The notes under the pieces: generated by a model
The model's input: the letters and a program-made list of their open reading frames with translations, nothing else
Databases searched by the model: none
Told to the model about the DNA's origin: nothing
Source of the DNA: Dolosigranulum pigrum ATCC 51524
GTDB lineage: Bacteria > Bacillota > Bacilli > Lactobacillales > Carnobacteriaceae_A
Length of the DNA: 64,000 nt
Direction: 5' to 3'
Assembly (NCBI RefSeq): GCF_000245815.1
Contig: NZ_JH601103.1
Span: 224,428-288,427 of the forward strand
Program-made: the position numbers and the translations under genes
Part shown: positions 44,948-53,338 of the stretch, in pieces
Position numbering within the stretch: position 1 is the stretch's first letter
Layout of the letters: the number at the start of each line of letters is the position of its first letter

Positions 44948-45157
44948 CTACCAGTAGCTATCGATTATACCCCGACGTTTCATATTAATCATACATGCTA
45001 TATATGTCGATAAGGCCACTAAATGATAAAAGGTAGAGGATGAGAATATGGCCCCCCAGAAATCCATGGTTAATGCATAATCTAATAATCGCCCCATGAT
45101 AAACAGCAACAATAGTGCAATCATCATATAGCCATTGATTATTTTTTCAAGTTTCAT
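44948..45157 (-). CDS. small two-TM membrane protein, possible bacteriocin immunity protein
   Basis: 69 residues: a basic N-terminus, two membrane segments (about 8-25 and 35-54) and a basic C-terminus (MKRRGIIDSYW). AGGTG lies 6 bases before the ATG at 45157; an in-frame GTG further upstream overlaps that site. Size and topology are those of many class II bacteriocin immunity proteins, and a Gly-rich bacteriocin-like fragment ends 35 bases upstream on the same strand. The immunity role is inference from that context. Confidence 0.55.
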   Translation of the reverse strand: MKLEKIINGYMMIALLLLFIMGRLLDYALTMDFWGAIFSSSTFYHLVALSTYIACMINMKRRGIIDSYW

Positions 45158-45192
45158 TTTTTTCACCTATCTTCTGTCGAATAAAAGAACGA

Positions 45193-45296
45193 TTAAAAAC
45201 AATGCTCAGCAGCTGCTCCCACTATACCTGATCCTAGCGCCCCCTCTCCATTATAATCGACTTCTTCCACAGTTTCTAATACTTCATTTATTTATG
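45193..45296 (-). pseudogene. Gly/Ala-rich bacteriocin-like fragment without start
   Basis: In one minus-strand frame the sequence reads NEVLETVEEVDYNGEGALGS then GIVGAAAEHCF and stop (TAA 45193-45195). An acidic leader-like part followed by a small-residue-rich tail resembles class II bacteriocin precursors. The only ATG nearby (45287) is one base out of frame, so it is probably broken. Confidence 0.4.
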
Positions 45297-45417
45297 AAGC
45301 GTTACCTAAATTCTAACAACTAGTTTTTAGAAATACAAGTATCAACCGACTAGTTCCCTGAATGATTAAACGATTCAACTTTCAAAATTTTATCATCTTA
45401 ATTCATTCATCATATAG

Positions 45418-45500
45418 CTAGCTCATCCAACCATTCCTATAATCAAATCTGCCATGAACTTTCATCCCAAAATTATTACCTATGCCGGATGCACGACCAA
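45418..45500 (-). pseudogene. second small relic upstream of the bacteriocin-like fragment
   Basis: The minus strand reads GRASGIGNNFGMKVHGRFDY then RNGWMS and stop (TAG 45418-45420), with no start because the terminator of agaS overlaps its upstream side. Gly/Asn/Arg-rich like a bacteriocin tail, but too short to assign. Confidence 0.25.
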
Positions 45501-45538
45501 AAAAAGCTTCCCTTCATCATCGAGGGGAAGCTTTTTTT
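45499..45538. terminator. terminator of the agaS gene
   Basis: Stem AAAGCTTCCC/GGGGAAGCTTT with A-run and T-run on either side; works in both directions. Confidence 0.92.
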
Positions 45539-45559
45539 GTTTAAATGATAAAGTGGTGA

Positions 45560-46723
45560 TTAATCACGGTTATAGTCGTGAATAATAACTCCTTGGACTA
45601 CCCGGTTTACCGTCCCACTTGGTGATGGATTATCGACGCCGTTTTTGATATTAACTGCTTTGTGTAAGGCAATAATTTGGGCAACAACAATATAAGGTAA
45701 AGCAAGATAAGCATCTGGCAACTTCATGTCACTCTTATCGACTAAGATCGATTGCCCTTCAAAGTTCGATTCACCTTGTTCTACGGCAAAGACATGATCA
45801 GTAATTTTGTCATGGTACACTTCTCTCAATACATCATTATCATATTGTTTCGTGTACGGATCAGTGGATTGGAAAACAATTACCGCCGTCTGTTCATCAA
45901 CGATTGACTTTGGTCCGTGACGGAAGCCGAGTGATGATTCATAGAAGGTGGCTACTTTCCCAGCTGTCAACTCTAAGAGCTTGAGCGATGCTTCATGGCT
46001 TAGCCCTTCTAGACTGCCACTACCAAGATAGACTATTCGATTGAAATCTAAGTCTGCCACTTGTGCTATCTCTGACTCACGCGCAATTACATTTTCCGCT
46101 AATGGAATGAGCTCTTCAGCATAAGCAACTTTGTCCGCATCGGTATCGAAGATTAGGAGCGCAGATAGCGTCATTGCTGTGAATGCTCCGGTCATCGCAA
46201 AACCTTGATCATTGGCTTGCTTGGGCATCAAGAGCGATAAATTCTTCGCGTCATCTTCAGCATTCTTAGCCAATTCTCCATCTGCGTTACATGTAATGGT
46301 CACTTGATATAAGTCCTTAATGATCTGCTTAGCTAACTCGACAGTCGCGACACTTTCTGGCGAATTCCCACTGCGAGCGAACGAAACCAAAATCGTCGCT
46401 ACCTCTTCTGATAGGAAGTCTTCGGGGTTGGAGACGATAGAGGTTGTTGGAATACTTTGGACAGAAATCCCTGTATTGCGATATTTACCATGTAAGTACG
46501 GTTGAATCGTCTCGCCCACAAAAGCCGAAGTTCCTGCTCCCGTAAAAATAATATTAATCTGTTTATGTTGTTCTTTAATCTGATCTAAAAATGTATCGAT
46601 CCGCTCTTTATTTTCCCGATAAATAGCAAGTGTTTCTCGCCATAAATCTGGTTGTTGTTTAATTTCTGTCGTAGTATGCAAGGCGTCCAGTGCTTTCAGT
46701 TCATCAGTTGATTTATTAAACAT
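45560..46723 (-). CDS. agaS: AgaS-type SIS-domain sugar isomerase/deaminase
   Basis: A 387-residue protein with two SIS domains. The start ELKALDALHTTTEIKQQPDLW is typical of AgaS (galactosamine-6-phosphate deaminase/isomerase; tagatose-6-phosphate ketose/aldose isomerase). SIS motifs: IIFTGAGTSAFVGE, LVSFARSGNSPESVAT and FRHGPKSIVDEQTAV. It turns an amino-sugar phosphate into a ketose phosphate. No PTS or aldolase genes are adjacent; a GntR/HutC regulator lies 98 bases upstream on the same strand. Confidence 0.87.
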   Translation of the reverse strand: MFNKSTDELKALDALHTTTEIKQQPDLWRETLAIYRENKERIDTFLDQIKEQHKQINIIFTGAGTSAFVGETIQPYLHGKYRNTGISVQSIPTTSIVSNPEDFLSEEVATILVSFARSGNSPESVATVELAKQIIKDLYQVTITCNADGELAKNAEDDAKNLSLLMPKQANDQGFAMTGAFTAMTLSALLIFDTDADKVAYAEELIPLAENVIARESEIAQVADLDFNRIVYLGSGSLEGLSHEASLKLLELTAGKVATFYESSLGFRHGPKSIVDEQTAVIVFQSTDPYTKQYDNDVLREVYHDKITDHVFAVEQGESNFEGQSILVDKSDMKLPDAYLALPYIVVAQIIALHKAVNIKNGVDNPSPSGTVNRVVQGVIIHDYNRD

Positions 46724-46747
46724 GATATCATCCTTCCAATTCTTTAC

Positions 46748-46760
46748 TTGTTATAACCAA
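46748..46760 (-). promoter_or_regulatory. putative GntR operator upstream of agaS
   Basis: TTGTTATAACCAA is a near-perfect dyad of the kind bound by GntR/HutC regulators, 25 bases before the agaS start and just after the regulator gene. Inference from position and symmetry. Confidence 0.5.
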
Positions 46761-46821
46761 TTAATATTATATCAAGTAACTAGATGGATTGCAATCGATT
46801 GACTTCTAGTTATTCAGGAGA

Positions 46822-47541
46822 CTATTGTTGTAATTCAACTTTATATTTATACTTTTGTCCATTAATGACACTAATTGTATATTCAATCACTTCTTCTAAC
46901 TTATCATAGGCCGTTCGCTTCACTAACATAGCTGGATCTCCAACCGCTTCCGCTAGTAGTTCTGCCTCGTGATCACGCAACGTTGTAATACTAAATTCTT
47001 CTTCCGCCCGGGTTGCTTGGATATTGTACGCTCGATTGAAGACATCATACATCGGCGAGTTAGCCAGATCTTTTTCCGTCAAGTGGGCAAACTTATACCG
47101 CGGTAAGTAAGATGTCTCAACGATCAGCGGTTCCTGATCAGCTAGTCGACATCGGACAACTCGGTACATCTCGTCCCCCACCCGAATCCCTAACTTGCTG
47201 GCATACTTCTTATCTGCCAATACAAGCTCGAACGACACGATATTGGTTTGTGGCGTTTTGCCCATCTTTTTCGTCTCTTCGGTAAAACTATAGACATTCA
47301 GTAAGTTCTGTTGGTACGTTGTATTAGCAATGAATGTTCCTTTTCCTTGAAACTTTTTCACATATCCATCTCGTTCCAATTCACTCAGTGCACTCCGTAC
47401 CGTAATGCGGCTCATATCATAAATATGACACAATTCGCGTTCTGACGGTAATTTATCTCCCGCTTCATAAGTACCGTCATTAATTTGGTCAATAATCTTT
47501 TCTGTTAGTTGTAAGTATAATGGGACTCTTTTAGTGGTCAC
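46822..47541 (-). CDS. GntR-family regulator, HutC subfamily (UTRA domain)
   Basis: A 239-residue regulator: winged helix at about 5-70 (KLPSERELCHIYDMSRITVRSALSELERDGYV) and a UTRA ligand domain at about 90-235. It starts with GTG after AAGGAGGG. HutC/NagR/AgaR-like proteins sense sugar phosphates; next to agaS it probably senses an amino-sugar phosphate and controls agaS. It may be cotranscribed with ung, whose stop is 30 bases away. Confidence 0.88.
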   Translation of the reverse strand: MTTKRVPLYLQLTEKIIDQINDGTYEAGDKLPSERELCHIYDMSRITVRSALSELERDGYVKKFQGKGTFIANTTYQQNLLNVYSFTEETKKMGKTPQTNIVSFELVLADKKYASKLGIRVGDEMYRVVRCRLADQEPLIVETSYLPRYKFAHLTEKDLANSPMYDVFNRAYNIQATRAEEEFSITTLRDHEAELLAEAVGDPAMLVKRTAYDKLEEVIEYTISVINGQKYKYKVELQQ

Positions 47542-47571
47542 ACTATCCCTCCTTTTCTTTGATATTTATTT

Positions 47572-48267
47572 CTAAACTTCATCCGATGAGACGTGGTGAG
47601 GAAGTTCCCAATTAATCGGCTCCATCTCTAGTGCCCGCAACACCGTATTCGTCTTGGAGAACGGCTGTGAGCCAAAAAAGCTACGATAAGCTGCCAATGG
47701 ACTCGGATGAGAACTCCGGATAATCGCATGTCGCGTCTCATCAATCATCGCTTCTTTGGCAATGGCTTGGTTGCCCCATAGAATGAAGACAATCGGGGTT
47801 GAGCGTTCATTTAACGCTTTGATGACATGATCGGTCAATGCTTCCCAGCCCTTCCCGCGGTGTGAATTCGCTTCTCCGGCCCGAACGGTCAGCACCGTGT
47901 TCAGCATCAGTACACCTTCTTCTGTCCATGCTCGTAAAAAGCCATGATTAACCGGCGCAATCCCGAGATCAGACTGCAACTCTTTATAAATATTGTTCAG
48001 TGATGGTGGAATCGGTATGCCAGGCTGTACAGAGAATGATAAGCCGTGTGCTTGTCCTTCCCCATGATACGGATCTTGTCCTAAGATAACAGCCTTCACC
48101 TTCTCATAAGGGGTCTGTTCGAAGGCGTTCCAAATATGTTCCATCGCCGGATACACCGTATGTTCGCGATATTCTTGCTTTAAGAACGCTCGTAATTGTT
48201 GATACGCCTCTGTCTGCATCGCTTCTTCCAATATCGGTCGCCAGTCATTCATCACCGGTAAATTCAT
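47572..48267 (-). CDS. ung: uracil-DNA glycosylase
   Basis: A 231-residue family 1 UDG: catalytic GQDPYHGEGQAHGLSFS, LLLNTVLTV-type motif (LMLNTVLTVRAGEANSHRGKGW), and the minor-groove loop SSHPSPLAAYRSF. It removes uracil from DNA. The ATG at 48267 follows GGAGG by 8 bases; an in-frame TTG overlaps the site. Confidence 0.95.
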   Translation of the reverse strand: MNLPVMNDWRPILEEAMQTEAYQQLRAFLKQEYREHTVYPAMEHIWNAFEQTPYEKVKAVILGQDPYHGEGQAHGLSFSVQPGIPIPPSLNNIYKELQSDLGIAPVNHGFLRAWTEEGVLMLNTVLTVRAGEANSHRGKGWEALTDHVIKALNERSTPIVFILWGNQAIAKEAMIDETRHAIIRSSHPSPLAAYRSFFGSQPFSKTNTVLRALEMEPINWELPHHVSSDEV

Positions 48268-48451
48268 CTGTCTCTCCTCCAATTCTTATCTCTATCATAC
48301 TAGTAATTGCCTAAAATTTCATCCCTAATCCTAATTCTCCCTACTTTCATCACATTCGCTACATAAACTAGCTCTTATATTGTAGATAGGAGCATTTTTG
48401 CCTCATATGTGATACACTGGAAGTAGAATTTATTTTATGGGGAGATTTTAA

Positions 48452-49327
48452 ATGATTAAATTAATTGTGTCAGATATGGATGGGACACTGCTGAATGAAG
48501 AAATTGAATTGTCAGATGAGAACTTAGCTGCGATCAAAGACGCTCAAGCACATGGGATTCACTTCGCTATTGCAACTGGTCGCGACTATCAAACAGGCTA
48601 CACCATTGTCCAAGAACGTGGCATTAACTGTTCGTTCTTTGGCTTGAACGGTGCAATTGGATACGATGAGGAAGGCAACCGCCTCTATACGAAGAACCTC
48701 AAGCCATCAACTGTCCAAACTTTATTGCATGTCTTAGATCGTGAGGATGTCCATGTTAATATCATGACGGACAAAGGGGTCTACTCAACCAATTACGAGC
48801 GCGAACGCGAATACTTACGCCATGTCCTTAGCGATATTAATAAGACCTTGGCTCCTGAACGCTTGGAAGAGAAGCTCGATCTGTTCTTAGAGCAACACAA
48901 TATCACTTATCTCGACAACTTCCAAGAACTCATTCGTCGCGATGACGAGGAAATTTTAAAAGTATCTGCCCAAACCACTGCCGGTGAAGAGATGCTAACC
49001 GAGCTGAAAGATACGCTGCTCCAAGCAGCTGATGATATTGTCATTACGGCCTCTAGTGCAATGAACCTAGAGATCAACCACAAAGATGCAACCAAAGGAT
49101 TTGCTGTTGCAACCTATGCTCGTGAACTCGGTATTGATCATACGGAAGTCCTCACAATTGGTGACAACATTAATGACTTATCTATGCTTGAATGGGCAGA
49201 ACACGGAACTGCTATGGCTAACGCTGCCCCAGAAGCAAAAGAAACGGCCGCATACGAGACAGGATCTAACAGTGAACATGGGGTTGCCCAAATCATTAAC
49301 CGCGTCCTGGCCGGTGAGATTTACTAG
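48452..49327 (+). CDS. Cof-type HAD-IIB phosphatase
   Basis: A 291-residue HAD hydrolase: motif I SDMDGTLLNE, motif II in AIATGR, motif III Lys region, motif IV GDNINDLSMLEWA, and a C2B cap domain at about 85-190. Cof/YxeH-like enzymes dephosphorylate sugar phosphates or flavin/PLP precursors; the substrate cannot be named. GGGGAGA lies before the ATG. Confidence 0.9.
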   Translation: MIKLIVSDMDGTLLNEEIELSDENLAAIKDAQAHGIHFAIATGRDYQTGYTIVQERGINCSFFGLNGAIGYDEEGNRLYTKNLKPSTVQTLLHVLDREDVHVNIMTDKGVYSTNYEREREYLRHVLSDINKTLAPERLEEKLDLFLEQHNITYLDNFQELIRRDDEEILKVSAQTTAGEEMLTELKDTLLQAADDIVITASSAMNLEINHKDATKGFAVATYARELGIDHTEVLTIGDNINDLSMLEWAEHGTAMANAAPEAKETAAYETGSNSEHGVAQIINRVLAGEIY

Positions 49328-49344
49328 AGAAGAGGATAAATCAC

Positions 49345-49387
49345 TGCGAGCCTCTATTCATGCACACTATTCTAATAGAAGCTCGCA
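49345..49387. terminator. hairpin after the HAD gene
   Basis: Stem TGCGAGCcTCTATT/AATAGAaGCTCGCA with a 15-base loop; no T-run, so possibly a weak terminator or processing site before the thrE pair. Confidence 0.5.
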
Positions 49388-49426
49388 AAGGTTAGACTGA
49401 CACGAAATTATTAAAGGAGTGATCTA

Positions 49427-50194
49427 ATGACAGAAGCTACTACCTATCAAGCAGAAGAAGCACTTAATATTTGCATGGATATTGGTCGCTTAATGCTATC
49501 TAATGGGGCTGAAACTTATCGCGTGGAAGATACGATGCACCGTATTGCGACAAGTTTTAAACTGGAATATGTCAATGTCTTCGTCGTTCCAACCGCGATT
49601 ATTATGACAACAAAAAATGAAGTCGGAGCTGATGTCACGCAACTCGTTCGTGTGACTGATCGTGCCACGAACTTGGAGATGGTAGCAGAGTTAAACCAAC
49701 TATCTCGCGATCTATCCGCTCAACCTAAGTCACCCAATGAAGTACGAGCCTATCTTTATCTCCTTCAGATGCGTATTCGAGAATTTCCACCATACTTAAC
49801 CGTTCTATTAGCGGCAATAACAACCGGCTTCTTCCCTTTCTTATTTGGTGGGAGTTGGCCAGACATTATTCCAGCTTTTCTCGCGGGAGGACTTGGCGAA
49901 TTTTTATTCGAATATGTGAATGGTAGTACCAATATTACCTTCTTCGCTGAAGTCGTTGCTGCTTTCGCTATCGGGCTCACGGCCTTTACGCTCTATACGT
50001 TAGGTCTAGGGGAAAATATGAATGCCATTATCATCAGTGGCGTTATGACCTTAGTTCCAGGAATTGCAATTACGAATGGTATTCGTGACCTCATGGCTGG
50101 CCACTTATTGGCTGGTGTGAGCACCTTAGCCAAGGCACTACTAACAGCCGGTGCTATTGGCGTTGGCATTGCTGTTGTCTTGACATTTATTTAG
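49427..50194 (+). CDS. ThrE-type threonine/serine exporter, N-terminal half (YjjP-like)
   Basis: A 255-residue protein: cytosolic N-terminal part with the conserved LMLSNGAETYRVEDTMHRI, then five membrane segments. It corresponds to the first half of corynebacterial ThrE, split in many Firmicutes into two genes. AAGGAG lies upstream. The next gene encodes the second half. Confidence 0.88.
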   Translation: MTEATTYQAEEALNICMDIGRLMLSNGAETYRVEDTMHRIATSFKLEYVNVFVVPTAIIMTTKNEVGADVTQLVRVTDRATNLEMVAELNQLSRDLSAQPKSPNEVRAYLYLLQMRIREFPPYLTVLLAAITTGFFPFLFGGSWPDIIPAFLAGGLGEFLFEYVNGSTNITFFAEVVAAFAIGLTAFTLYTLGLGENMNAIIISGVMTLVPGIAITNGIRDLMAGHLLAGVSTLAKALLTAGAIGVGIAVVLTFI

Positions 50195-50204
50195 GAGGTT
50201 TTGT

Positions 50205-50672
50205 ATGTTTACTTATTATATTATGCCTATTTTCTCAGCCACTATTGCAACAGTTGGGTTTGGCATTCTCTATAATATTCCGAAGCGAACAATTCCGGCG
50301 TCCGCTACGACGAGTGGCCTGGGGTGGATTGTCTACTTCATCTGCACGCAAGTTTTTCACTTGCCGTTATTCGTCGGGACGACCCTAGCCTCCTTCACCA
50401 TTGCCCTAATTAGTCAACTCTTCGCCAAGCATTATCGTATGCCAGTAACTATCTTCGCCATTCCAGCGATTATCCCACTTGTCCCTGGGGGTAGCGCGTA
50501 TAACAGTATGCTCGCCTTCGTGACAGGGGAGATTCTATCAGCCATGCGATATTTAATCGAGACCTTTATTGTCGCAGGGGGCTTAGCACTAGGCTTGACC
50601 GTTAACAGCGCCATCTTCCAAGTCCTCTCGCCGCGCGCCATTATCCAACAAGGCCGACGTTACTTGCCTTGA
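50205..50672 (+). CDS. ThrE-type exporter, C-terminal half (YjjB-like)
   Basis: 155 residues, about four to five membrane segments, with the family stretch IPAIIPLVPGGSAYNSM. It starts 10 bases after the first half with AGGAGG upstream, so both form one exporter of threonine, serine or related acids. Confidence 0.88.
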   Translation: MFTYYIMPIFSATIATVGFGILYNIPKRTIPASATTSGLGWIVYFICTQVFHLPLFVGTTLASFTIALISQLFAKHYRMPVTIFAIPAIIPLVPGGSAYNSMLAFVTGEILSAMRYLIETFIVAGGLALGLTVNSAIFQVLSPRAIIQQGRRYLP

Positions 50673-50811
50673 TTAACCTGTCAACAACATATCTAAATAG
50701 GATTTTCCACCTGTCAAAGCAATAGAGCACATACGTTTTATCAATTGGGTTATGCATTTTATTGTTTATCTTATCGGAAAAACCCCTTGTGAAAACGTTT
50801 GATTTATATAA

Positions 50812-51147
50812 AGATTTCCTTTATGCTTTAATTGTAAATCGTTTAGACATTCAAATAAGGAACTGCTAGATGAAATCCAAGCGCAAAACCAAAGTAGATC
50901 AATATCACTGAGCACGATTGCTACTATTGCAGGTCTTATTGTATCTGGTGGAGCACTTATTAAAGGAGCTCATGAATTAGGAGTTTATGTAGCAAAGCAA
51001 GTTGAAGCTCGCGGTATTATGTCTAAAGAAGAGTACCAAAATGGACCATCTATTTTATCACAAGTTAATGATGTTCGAGCAGCTCTTCCAATAGCGTCAC
51101 TTCCAGCACAATTAAATCCTATCTTGTTGGGTTTGATGCTTATATGA
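50812..51147 (+). pseudogene. start-less ~110-codon frame, possible decayed membrane protein
   Basis: The plus strand is open from after TAA 50809-50811 to TGA 51145-51147. It encodes KELLDEIQAQNQ, a Gly/Ala-rich hydrophobic segment (TIATIAGLIVSGGALIKGAH), then VYVAKQVEARGIMSKEEYQN and a less polar tail. No ATG or ribosome site precedes the first part. Composition looks coding. The 3' part of an effector, a bacteriocin-like or holin-like protein are all possible; no family is recognised. The stretch 50673-50811 before it is AT-rich, with a partial cre-like GAAAACGTTT. Confidence 0.45.
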
Positions 51148-51190
51148 TGAGAGTTAGTGATTAACAACATGCCCAAAAGGAGGACATAGT

Positions 51191-51313
51191 ATGTTTAGAC
51201 AACTTACTCAACTTATCAAAGATATCGTATGGTGGATAGGTGATCTTCCTGTTATTATTCCTATACTTCTATGTTTTTTCCCATTGTGGTATAAAAAAGA
51301 TCATTCTAATTAA
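51191..51313 (+). CDS. 40-aa single-TM peptide, homolog 1 of a tandem pair
   Basis: MFRQLTQLIKDIVWWIGDLP begins an amphipathic helix, followed by a hydrophobic stretch IIPILLCFFPLWY and a short KKDHSN tail. AAAGGAGGAC lies 8 bases before the ATG at 51191. It aligns with the next small gene (VxWI...P....IL.FFPL.Y), so the pair arose by duplication. Single-span peptides with a charged tail occur among type I toxins, leaderless bacteriocins and phage holin-like proteins; none can be assigned. Confidence 0.6.
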   Translation: MFRQLTQLIKDIVWWIGDLPVIIPILLCFFPLWYKKDHSN

Positions 51314-51400
51314 TTAGATTTTCTGAATAAATTAGATGACATTCACATGCCGAATGAGTTTAATGTGCTATCACCAATTTATACAAGGAGAATGATTTGT

Positions 51401-51571
51401 ATGCATGAACGCCTATTCAGTTTCATCACTCGATTCGTCGGGTGGATAGACAAAATTCCGACTGCTTTATTGCTCATACTGATATTTTTCCCCTTGTCCT
51501 ATCGGTTAATTGTTAAAGGACATTCCTTATCTGATATTTTCTCAGAAGCAAAAGATCGTCTCTTAAAATAA
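51401..51571 (+). CDS. 56-aa single-TM peptide, homolog 2 of a tandem pair
   Basis: Begins MHERLFSFITRFVGWIDKIP, then ALLLILIFFPLSY and a longer charged C-terminal helix (KGHSLSDIFSEAKDRLLK). AAGGAG lies 10 bases upstream of the ATG at 51401; the frame extends upstream but without a better site. Homologous to the 40-aa peptide over its N-terminal 35 residues. A strong terminator is downstream. Function unknown. Confidence 0.6.
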   Translation: MHERLFSFITRFVGWIDKIPTALLLILIFFPLSYRLIVKGHSLSDIFSEAKDRLLK

Positions 51572-51676
51572 GGAAACACTCACACATGCAGCGTAGAATC
51601 AAACAGGATACTATCGGACATTTCGCACCACGATACGGATAGTTGCGCATGCGACCATTCCATATCTTGCATCAGC

Positions 51677-51723
51677 AAACTCCACACAGAAGATTGGCAT
51701 TGTTCATCCTCTGTGTGGAGTTT
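51677..51723 (+). terminator. terminator of the small-peptide region
   Basis: Perfect 14-bp stem AAACTCCACACAGA/TCTGTGTGGAGTTT with a 19-base loop, then CTTTG. The remaining 51572-51877 has no gene I can support. Confidence 0.85.
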
Positions 51724-51877
51724 CTTTGTTGTTATGCGCTTATTGACTTCATGTGTTTTTTTAATAAGCGCCGGTAAACTTTACGGGCGCAAGTACTCTA
51801 CTTTGGCTGACCATCAACCGCCATAAATCATCATTATGTACCAAGCAACACCGACTAGATGTTGCTCGTTAATTATC

Positions 51878-52738
51878 TTATCCTAATCGTTTCAATAATT
51901 CATCTGCCGCCAATATTCCCAGTGCATTCGCTGCCAGTGGACTATCTCCCGTCAAGAGATTGCGATCTTTATGCACCTGACCGCTCATCTCGTCATTCAA
52001 GACAGTCGCACCCAACTCTTCCAGACGCTCCGCCAATAACCACTTCAACTTCCCTGGCATATACCCAATCTCTTGGTTCGCCCCCTCATCAAGCGCATCT
52101 GGGAAGACCACCATCTCGAAGTCTTTGAATAAAAACTCCTGATCGTCTGACGCCCCTGCCAAGAGTGCTGCTGGTCCGTGGCAGAGTGTAATAATGTCTC
52201 TTTTCTCGGTCATCGCCCAATTAAGCACTTGGTTCACATCTGAACTCTCTGGCAAATTCACTAATGCGGCGTGACCACCCGGGAAGAAGACACCTTCATA
52301 GACAGAATCTTCCGCTGTCACTGTTGCTAGTATATCCGCTAATTTGTGTGGCTGTTCGAACTTCGGCAAAATCTCATGGTAGAAATCCATCACTGGCTTA
52401 TCGTCTTCCGGCATCGCCCACATCTCAATTTTGACACTATTGCCAGACAATGTAGCCACCTCTAAATCAAAGCCAGCATGTGCTAAGTGCATCATCGGTA
52501 GCAATGTTTCAACCGGGTGATTCCCTGTTGAGAAAAACTTCCCATTCTTCATTTGAACATACCGCTCATCAGACGCCACGACTAAAATCTTTCGCGTCGG
52601 CCCTTCATACGGCGTATCAATTTTGTACCCATCGAAGTCTGTTTTTGGACTAGTGTAGGCATCTAGTGAGTACTCTGATGGAAAATATGCATTGTGTTCC
52701 GCTCTATCTCTTTGTGGTTGTTTACTTAATTCTGTCAT
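51878..52738 (-). CDS. hchA: HchA/Hsp31-type glyoxalase III (DJ-1 superfamily)
   Basis: An approximately 286-residue protein, close in length and motifs to E. coli HchA: NAYFPSEYSLDAYTSP at the N-terminus, STGNHPVETLLPM, FFPGGHAALVNLPES, the catalytic Cys in ITLCHGPAALLA, and VHKDRNLLTGDSPLAANALG. It converts methylglyoxal to lactate without glutathione and acts as a deglycase or holdase. AAGGAG lies 4 or 10 bases before the candidate ATGs at 52744 and 52738. The longer frame to 52816 lacks a site. Confidence 0.92.
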   Translation of the reverse strand: MTELSKQPQRDRAEHNAYFPSEYSLDAYTSPKTDFDGYKIDTPYEGPTRKILVVASDERYVQMKNGKFFSTGNHPVETLLPMMHLAHAGFDLEVATLSGNSVKIEMWAMPEDDKPVMDFYHEILPKFEQPHKLADILATVTAEDSVYEGVFFPGGHAALVNLPESSDVNQVLNWAMTEKRDIITLCHGPAALLAGASDDQEFLFKDFEMVVFPDALDEGANQEIGYMPGKLKWLLAERLEELGATVLNDEMSGQVHKDRNLLTGDSPLAANALGILAADELLKRLG

Positions 52739-52865
52739 TGTCATCCATCTCCTTTTTAAATAATTGTTTGCATTACATTTTTTTATTATACATGAATGCA
52801 TAGAGAATGAAATCATTTCGCTTCATACTCACTCTATTCGGCAACTCCTATATTTTTCAAGTGAA

Positions 52866-53039
52866 TGAACGGTTTTGGGTGTTCAGGTACGCTCAACTGT
52901 GGTAAAAGGGCTAGATATTGATATTGTAGATGAGACCACCTTACACCTTAGTTCCAATGAGGTACCCTCCTATGATATCAACCGTCGCCTAGTCAGCAAA
53001 GGCATCCAAGTTGTCACCCATACCAAGCGCACACCTTAA
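52866..53039 (+). pseudogene. truncated duplicate of the ABC-ATPase gene at 54416
   Basis: Bases 52872-52907 repeat almost exactly the promoter region at 54338-54374 (TTTTGGGTGTTCAGGTACGC and on). They are fused to a copy of the last ~40 codons of the ATPase: LDIDIVDETTLHLSSNEVPS then YDINRRLVSKGIQV, to TAA 53037-53039. About 770 bases of the gene body are missing. A perfect terminator follows. Confidence 0.85.
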
Positions 53040-53074
53040 AACATCAAGTCACTGATGATGTGACTTGATGTTTT
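53038..53074. terminator. perfect 15-bp hairpin terminator
   Basis: AAAACATCAAGTCAC/GTGACTTGATGTTTT with a 7-base loop; A and T ends make it work in both directions, stopping the minus-strand operon at 53080. Confidence 0.92.
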
Positions 53075-53079
53075 AATTT

Positions 53080-53313
53080 TCATCTATGATAGTCATTGCC
53101 CCATCGTGATGTAGCCAACCATTCGAGTAAGATAGTGATAACTAATACAACTACACTTATAGCTAACATATAGATGTACAATTGATTGTGTTTAAAATAT
53201 CGCTCAAATGACCACATCTCATCTAAAGCAATTCCCGACTGATACGCTAACACTGCTCCGCTGATAACTGACAGTAAGCTGCATATACTGATTAAAGTTC
53301 GTCTGATAATCAT
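53080..53313 (-). CDS. small two-TM membrane protein
   Basis: 77 residues: segments at about 5-25 and 44-66, a polar middle (DEMWSFERYFKHNQ) and a basic tail. It lies 25 bases after the DUF2599-like gene on the same strand with its own GGAG site, so the two are probably cotranscribed. Unknown family; it might protect against or help export its neighbour, which is inference only. Confidence 0.65.
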   Translation of the reverse strand: MIIRRTLISICSLLSVISGAVLAYQSGIALDEMWSFERYFKHNQLYIYMLAISVVVLVITILLEWLATSRWGNDYHR

Positions 53314-53338
53314 TAAATACGCTCCTATCCATCATAAC

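Noticed and set aside
50788..50803. Catabolite-responsive element (GAAAACGTTT)
   Set aside because: Only part of the cre consensus matches and no clear gene start follows, so it is not supported as a regulatory site.
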